Shown in pieces: positions 60,025-64,000 of a DNA stretch of 64,000 bases. The position numbers were made by a program, and so were the translations under genes. Source of the DNA: Synergistaceae bacterium (lineage in GTDB: Bacteria > Synergistota > Synergistia > Synergistales > Aminobacteriaceae); contig JAHDKT010000042.1 of assembly GCA_018436725.1 (NCBI GenBank), positions 112,874-176,873 of the forward strand, in the 5' to 3' direction. The notes below the pieces were generated by a model. It ran no database searches, was not told where the DNA came from, and saw only the letters and a list, made by a program, of their open reading frames with translations. Numbering within the stretch: position 1 is the stretch's first letter; every line of letters begins with the position of its first letter.

Positions 60025-60706
60025 AAAGCCTCTCAATCGTTCCCGGCCGCCTTACGTGGACACGGTTTTCGATATTCTGGAAGAGCTTTGGGGCAACGAA
60101 AAGGAAGAACCCCGTCTAGGCCATGAAGAACCTCTTGACGGACTCGTCCTCACGCTCCTCTCTCAGAACACGAACGACCGCAACCGTGACAAGGGGTTCG
60201 CCGCTCTGAAAGCGGCATTCCCGACTTGGGAACGTACGGCGTCCGCATCCGCAGAAGCAATTGAGGATGTTATTCGTCCCGCAGGACTTGCGAAGACGAA
60301 ATCCGAAAGAATGCTCCAAATTCTGGGAGCGGTCAGAGAGGCTTTCGGAGACTATTCCCTCAAGGCATTGGCGGAAAAAGACGACGCTGAAGCCCGGAAT
60401 TACCTTGCCTCGCTTCCGGGCATCGGCGCAAAAACGGTTGCATGTGTTCTGCTTTTCGACCTTGGGAGACCGGCTTTCCCGGTCGATACTCATATTGCCA
60501 GGTTCTGCCGGAGGATGAAATGGGTTGAAGAATCGCTCCCTCCGGAAGAAATACAGCCGCTGCTGGAGGAATGGGTCCCCGTTGAACGATACCTCGGAGG
60601 TCACGTGAATATAATAGAACACGGAAGAGGGTTATGCCGTGCACGGAACCCCGAGTGCGCACAATGCCCCTTGAAACGCGAGAACCTCTGTCCCTCGGCC
60701 CAGTAA
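60005..60706 (+). CDS. nth: Endonuclease III-like DNA glycosylase
   Basis: A HhH-GPD base-excision repair enzyme. LPGIGAKTVACVLLF (about 138-152) has the helix-hairpin-helix and catalytic Lys; VDTHIARFCRR (about 160-170) has the catalytic Asp. The C-terminal cluster loop reads C-x6-C-x2-C-x7-C (usually x5), so the 4Fe-4S site is slightly longer than in E. coli Nth. 233 residues. It ends near a perfect hairpin before convergent yerC. Confidence 0.9.
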   Translation: MAPKKSEKPLNRSRPPYVDTVFDILEELWGNEKEEPRLGHEEPLDGLVLTLLSQNTNDRNRDKGFAALKAAFPTWERTASASAEAIEDVIRPAGLAKTKSERMLQILGAVREAFGDYSLKALAEKDDAEARNYLASLPGIGAKTVACVLLFDLGRPAFPVDTHIARFCRRMKWVEESLPPEEIQPLLEEWVPVERYLGGHVNIIEHGRGLCRARNPECAQCPLKRENLCPSAQ

Positions 60707-60708
60707 TA

Positions 60709-60743
60709 CGTTGAGGGAGCCACGCCGTTTGGCTCCCTCAACG
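60709..60743. terminator. Perfect 13-bp hairpin without U-tract between convergent nth and yerC
   Basis: CGTTGAGGGAGCC (60709-60721) and its exact complement (60731-60743), with a nine-base loop. It starts three bases after the nth stop. It is placed as a bidirectional terminator but has no T-run on either side. Confidence 0.6.
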
Positions 60744-60769
60744 CAATCAAAGACCAGATAAACAGCCTC

Positions 60770-61102
60770 TCAGGAGCCGGGAGCGTCCTCTTCGGGAACC
60801 GGGGGGGTGTCCTCTGTTTCTTTCAAACGATCAAGAACAATTTTGTAGCCGTCCGCGCCGTATTCGAGGAATTTTTTCACCCGGCTGATCGTAGCGGTGC
60901 TTGCACCCGTTTGTTGGGCAATTTGAGGGTACGTGTACGCTTCGCTCAGCAAACGTGCAACTTCGAGACGCTGCGCAAGGGCGCGTATTTCGCCAATGGT
61001 GGCCACGTCCTCAAGAAAGCAGTAGACTTCGTCCTCGGTCTTGAGCGAGAGAAGCGCAAGGCAAAGCTGGTCTGTCAACTTGTCCTTCCATTTTTCGGTC
61101 AT
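60770..61102 (-). CDS. yerC: TrpR-like protein YerC/YecD
   Basis: A 110-residue helical DNA-binding protein of the TrpR superfamily: FLEDVATIGEIRALAQRLEVARLL and YPQIAQQTGASTATISRVKKFLEYG, where the second segment is the helix-turn-helix. YerC is present in many Firmicutes with unclear target. An acidic, Pro-rich tail follows. AAAGGAGGT precedes the ATG at 61102. It lies 15 bases after hisC on the same strand. Confidence 0.88.
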   Translation of the reverse strand: MTEKWKDKLTDQLCLALLSLKTEDEVYCFLEDVATIGEIRALAQRLEVARLLSEAYTYPQIAQQTGASTATISRVKKFLEYGADGYKIVLDRLKETEDTPPVPEEDAPGS

Positions 61103-61117
61103 AGCATCCTACCTCCT

Positions 61118-62128
61118 TTATATTTTAGAGAAAAAAGCAACTACTGAATCCATATCGGCCTTCGACCCGATACTTACCCGCAACCAACAAGAAGAGTTCT
61201 CTGTTTCGGGAGAGAGCGAAAAGCGTTTCAAACAAATATCTCCGATAGATTCCGAGATTGTTTCCCAGGGAAAGGCGGCGCGAACAAGCACGAAATTGGC
61301 ATCGCTGCGGAAGGCCTTCCACCCCGGAAGAGCGTTCACGTTCCGGACGAACGAGTCGCGAAGAACCTTGAGGCTTTCGACTCTTCCCAATAGAGCTTCG
61401 GCATGTTCGAGAACGGTCTCGGCAGCGGCATTCGAGAGCACATTGACGTTGAACGGCGCCCGGGCGCCGTTCAACGCGGAAGCAGTATCTTCCCCGCACA
61501 CCGCATACCCCAGACGTATGCCGGCAAGCCCCCATGCTTTTGAAAGTGTCTTCAGCGCAAGAGAGTTGGTCGGCAGCGCTTTCCCTCGCATTGAAGCAAG
61601 CCATGTTTCTCTTGCAAACTCACCGTACGCCTCGTCGATCACGATTGTCGATTCACAAAGCGCCACAGCCTCGCCGATAAAGGAAACGGGGTGCGAGCGG
61701 CCTGTAGGATTGTTCGGCGAATCCAGGAGAACGAGCGAAGGTTTCAGCTCTTTCATCGTCTTCAGAAAAAGATCGTAATCAAAAAGCGGCTCTTCACCCC
61801 GGAGATCCGCCGGAACACAATGGAGCTTGGCTCCGAACAGGTCCGCAAGGCGATAGTACTCGGAAAAAGTTGGGGAAAAAACAAGAACGTCATCTCCGGG
61901 TGCAACGAAACGCGAAAACACCATCCAAAGAATTTCATCGCCTCCGTTTCCCGGCAGAATATACCCCGCAGGGAAACCGCAGTAGCTGGAGAGCTTCTCT
62001 TTCAGCTCGCGATAGTTCGGATCGGGGTATCTGTTCAACGGCAGACGCGCAACCTTCGCCAGAAAAAATCGTTTAACATCTTCCGGGAGGTCGAAAGGGT
62101 TTTCATTCTTATCAAGAAAACATCGCAC
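61118..62128 (-). CDS. hisC: Histidinol-phosphate aminotransferase-like PLP enzyme
   Basis: A class I/II aminotransferase, 336 residues. NENPFDLPEDV near the start, NGGDEILWMVF, SPNNPTGRSH (about 160), VIDEAYGEFA and the PLP-lysine motif LKTLSKAWGLAGIRLGYA (about 205-222) fit HisC. The closely related threonine-phosphate decarboxylase CobD is an alternative, since cobO lies 4 kb away. The GTG at 62128 (AGGAGG 11 bases before) gives the expected N-terminus; a longer frame to a TTG at 62221 is open but has no site. A 30-bp palindrome is embedded in it (61447-61476). Confidence 0.85.
   Translation of the reverse strand: MRCFLDKNENPFDLPEDVKRFFLAKVARLPLNRYPDPNYRELKEKLSSYCGFPAGYILPGNGGDEILWMVFSRFVAPGDDVLVFSPTFSEYYRLADLFGAKLHCVPADLRGEEPLFDYDLFLKTMKELKPSLVLLDSPNNPTGRSHPVSFIGEAVALCESTIVIDEAYGEFARETWLASMRGKALPTNSLALKTLSKAWGLAGIRLGYAVCGEDTASALNGARAPFNVNVLSNAAAETVLEHAEALLGRVESLKVLRDSFVRNVNALPGWKAFRSDANFVLVRAAFPWETISESIGDICLKRFSLSPETENSSCWLRVSIGSKADMDSVVAFFSKI
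61447..61476. repeat. 30-bp perfect palindrome inside hisC
   Basis: CGTTGAACGGCGCCC followed immediately by its exact complement. It encodes the LNGARAPFN stretch. It has no spacer, so as DNA it is a perfect palindrome and as RNA a GC-rich stem. Confidence 0.8.
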
Positions 62129-62443
62129 GGAATTCACCGCCTCCTTGCAACAAAGAGAGCCCGAGGAAACTCGAGAGGCCGAAACAGTATTCGCACCGCA
62201 TGCCCCGCGCCGAAATAGCAATCAACGGCATACGGCCGGAGAGCCAACTCGGCATCGGAGAGCGAGTGAAAAGGCGTTTGAGAGCCACTCGGACTTTACC
62301 ATGCTACATTGTATAATCACAACATATTTCGCAGTCTAGCATTCTACCGTGTCAATGTCAACGACGAGCGCGCATCGCCGCTGAAGGGGAGTCTCCCTGA
62401 ACGCGCAGCTCGCATACCATTTCATCGCGAGGAGGGAAACTGT
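62129..62443. other. 315-bp divergent spacer between hisC and the HD-GYP gene
   Basis: No gene is seen. It contains a TATAAT at 62312-62317 (plus, for the HD-GYP gene) and a minus-strand promoter candidate at 62333-62361. The weak in-frame extension of hisC to 62221 is not taken as coding. Confidence 0.5.
62333..62361 (-). promoter_or_regulatory. Candidate hisC promoter
   Basis: Minus strand TTGACA (62356-62361), 17 bp, TAGACT (62333-62338). A second TTGACA follows directly, so the site may be a chance tandem. It would give a leader of about 200 bases. Confidence 0.35.
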
Positions 62444-63670
62444 GTGAACTCCACTGAAATGATTTCCGTAAACCGGCTTTTTGACGAAGACGGCATTCTG
62501 GCGGGAGACATTCTGTCTCCATCGGGAGTTCTTCTTCTCCCGTCGGGGCTCGACCTCGCTACATTGCGTTCCGCGCGTCCGGACGCGATCGAACTGCTTA
62601 AAAAACATGGCGTGGACAGCGTTCCGGTAAAAAAACACGAACCGGTCACAGCGGAGGAGTTTCAGCGACTCGTCTCTACTCTCTCACCTCCGGTTGTCAG
62701 GCTGAACCCGTTGCTTTCTCGAGTGATCGCGCACCAGATGGGAGTCGTCTACGCAAACATCGGAAACAGGGAGATGCGCGAAAGAGGGGTGCGTTCTCTT
62801 TTTTCCGTCGGGGGTACCCTTTCTTCGGAAGTCCGCCGTATTCCCCAGATCACGCTCTCTCTGGGAGAAGACGCCGAAAGAAAGCTTGACGCCGCCTTTC
62901 ACGGTGTCAATGTGGCGCTTCTGGCGGGACATATCGCATGCCGCCTTTTCCCTTTATGGCCCGACTTTATTCGATCAGTCACCATAGGAGGCCTCTTTCA
63001 CGACATCGGGAAGGCGTTCATTCTCTCTTCCGGGTACTCGTCCGAAATACTGAAAATGCTCCGCGACGACAGGATCACGCAGACGCACCCCCTTCTCGGA
63101 GAGGCCCTTCTTCGAGATGCAGGAGTTCGCAATTCGGATGTTCTTTCGTTCGTGCGCTCTCATCACGAGGTTTGGGATGGAAGCGGCTATCCGGACGGTC
63201 TTTCGGGAGAAAACATTCCAGTGGGAGCAAGGATAATCGCCGTCGCCAATGTCTTTCATAACGTGCTCGCCGACAAAGGAGAAGGGAAAAAAAGAAGCGA
63301 CCAGGCGATTTCATCGGTTATCGCGTCGACTCTTGGCAAATTCGATCACTTTATCGTACGCGCTCTGCTTGCCTCCATTGGTTTGTACCCGCCGGGTTCG
63401 GTAGTGGAACTCTCGGACGGCAGGAGCGGAGTCGTACTCGAAACGCGGGAGAGGAACCTCGTCCGCCCGCGTATTCTCCTGATGACAGGCCTCGGAAAAC
63501 AGAGGGAACTAGCGCCGGAAATCGTCGACCTTCGAACCGACCCCGTTGTTTCCATACGCAGGGCAATCGACGACTTCGGGACTACGCCGATTCCTCCGCT
63601 CGCCGCTTCAGGCGAAGGGAGAAGCAGCGTGCTCTTCCGGAAATATCGCTTGCCCGCCAAATTAGAGTAA
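62444..63670 (+). CDS. HD-GYP domain signalling protein
   Basis: A 408-residue protein; GGLFHDIGK (about 184-192) and GSGYPDGLSGENIPVGARIIAVA (about 247-269) are the HD and GYP motifs of HD-GYP phosphodiesterases, which usually break down cyclic di-GMP. The N-terminal 120 residues resemble the DUF3391-like lead-in of HD-GYP proteins (VNRLFDEDGILAGDILSPSGVLLLPSG). GTG at 62444 has GGAGG eight bases before; the frame is open from 62309 without a site. Soluble, no receiver domain. Confidence 0.88.
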   Translation: MNSTEMISVNRLFDEDGILAGDILSPSGVLLLPSGLDLATLRSARPDAIELLKKHGVDSVPVKKHEPVTAEEFQRLVSTLSPPVVRLNPLLSRVIAHQMGVVYANIGNREMRERGVRSLFSVGGTLSSEVRRIPQITLSLGEDAERKLDAAFHGVNVALLAGHIACRLFPLWPDFIRSVTIGGLFHDIGKAFILSSGYSSEILKMLRDDRITQTHPLLGEALLRDAGVRNSDVLSFVRSHHEVWDGSGYPDGLSGENIPVGARIIAVANVFHNVLADKGEGKKRSDQAISSVIASTLGKFDHFIVRALLASIGLYPPGSVVELSDGRSGVVLETRERNLVRPRILLMTGLGKQRELAPEIVDLRTDPVVSIRRAIDDFGTTPIPPLAASGEGRSSVLFRKYRLPAKLE

Positions 63671-63722
63671 ATTTACGCAATTTCTGTTATTTATTTTCCG
63701 CGCCGGAAATCGACGCTCTCTA

Positions 63723-63751
63723 TTGACAGCATCTGGAGCTTGGTGTAGAAT
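63723..63751 (+). promoter_or_regulatory. Consensus-like promoter of the tRNA Leu-fMet-Met cluster
   Basis: Perfect TTGACA (63723-63728), 17 bp, TAGAAT (63746-63751), 16 bases before tRNA-Leu. Confidence 0.85.
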
Positions 63752-63767
63752 CGCTCCTGTCGCTTGC

Positions 63768-63854
63768 GGGAGTGTGGCGGAACCGGTAGACGCAGCGGAC
63801 TTAAAATCCTCCGGGCAGTGGCCCTTACGGGTTCGAGTCCCGTCACTCCCACCA
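63768..63854 (+). tRNA. tRNA-Leu (UAA anticodon)
   Basis: Acceptor GGGAGTG pairs with CACTCCC, with encoded ACCA. The anticodon loop CTTAAAA gives UAA; a long variable arm (CCGGGCAGTGGCCCTTACGG region) marks a class II tRNA. Confidence 0.95.
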
Positions 63855-63866
63855 AGAAGAGGTTAT

Positions 63867-63943
63867 CGCGGGGTGGAGCAGTCAGGAAGCTCGTCGGGCT
63901 CATAACCCGAAGGTCGCAGGTTCGAATCCTGCCCCCGCAACCA
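63867..63943 (+). tRNA. Initiator tRNA-fMet (CAU)
   Basis: CGCGGGG pairs with CCCCGC leaving the initiator-specific C1-A72 mismatch, and the anticodon stem has the three GC pairs (GGG/CCC) around CTCATAA. CCA is encoded. Confidence 0.95.
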
Positions 63944-63947
63944 ATTT

Positions 63948-64000
63948 GGCGGTGTAGCTCAGATGGCTAGAGCATGCGGTTCATACCCGCAGTGTCACTG
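63948..64000 (+). tRNA. Elongator tRNA-Met (CAU), truncated by window end
   Basis: GGCGGTGTAGCTCAG is the typical 5' end of elongator tRNA-Met; the anticodon arm GCGGTTCATACCCGC is complete. The T-arm and 3' end lie beyond the window. Confidence 0.9.

Noticed and set aside
1..64000. CRISPR arrays, insertion sequences, phage genes, rRNA operons
   Set aside because: No repeated spacer structure, transposase, integrase or rRNA sequence was seen on reading the window.

Overview
The window is a densely packed bacterial chromosome segment without IS elements, phage genes or CRISPR. It probably comes from a member of the Synergistota (an anaerobic, amino-acid-fermenting, didermic lineage). I infer this from the mix of genes and not from any database search. 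Housekeeping blocks follow Firmicutes-like order (veg-ispE-purR, yicC-remA-gmk-rpoZ-coaBC-priA, tmk-yaaR-holB-yaaT-ftsY, yceD-rpmF-fapR-plsX-fab). Energy genes are anaerobic (single-chain pyruvate:ferredoxin oxidoreductase, a small 4Fe-4S ferredoxin, acetate kinase). No sporulation operon is present, although one SpoIVB-type S55 peptidase is. Base composition looks moderately GC-rich and even throughout.

Layout. 1-3924: selenium block, with a yedF-like gene running off the left edge and divergent selA-selB. 4097-6341: veg, ispE, purR, ferredoxin. 6422-20648: tRNA-Ile2, a Nif3-like gene, trpS, scpAB, rluB, then a long translationally coupled run (HDOD protein, cmk, plsC, hflX, yicC, remA, gmk, rpoZ, coaBC, priA, der) ending in hup with a strong terminator. 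20690-25369 (minus): ksgA, tRNA-Pro(GGG), pyruvate:ferredoxin oxidoreductase. 25757-30298: trmB-rsmD-coaD, convergent tmcAL, and ackA. 30326-39828: yceD-rpmF, then a FapR-controlled fatty acid operon (fapR-plsX-fabH-fabK-fabD-fabG-acpP-fabF), rnc and an orphan ZnuA-like protein. 39840-43189 (minus): birA, selD and an MFS transporter. 43282-54443: prfB, S55 peptidase, tmk-yaaR-holB-yaaT-ftsY, two poorly known genes, purB, glpX. 54522-64000: hypF, cobO, a Lon-like protease, nth, yerC, hisC, an HD-GYP protein, and a tRNA Leu-fMet-Met cluster running off the right edge.

Two recoding events are visible. selD contains an in-frame UGA at codon 12, in the Ser-Gly-U-Ala-Ala-Lys active-site context, so SelD is itself a selenoprotein, made with the SelA/SelB machinery encoded at the left end. 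prfB (RF2) carries the classic CUU-UGA-C programmed +1 frameshift at codon 25. Two further genes, tmcAL and fapR, have well-placed Shine-Dalgarno sequences only in front of ATT or ATC codons, which suggests rare AUU/AUC initiation.

Other points of interest: a FapR-like operator between a near-consensus promoter and fapR; a PriA whose helicase motifs are eroded while its zinc-binding cysteines are kept; a perfect 28-bp AT-only-core palindrome upstream of selD; several long perfect hairpins at gene ends that lack a U-tract; a 30-bp perfect palindrome inside the hisC coding sequence; and mutually exclusive hairpins between acpP and fabF. Nothing here amounts to an obviously new multi-gene system. 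The most unusual signals are the recoding and initiation features.
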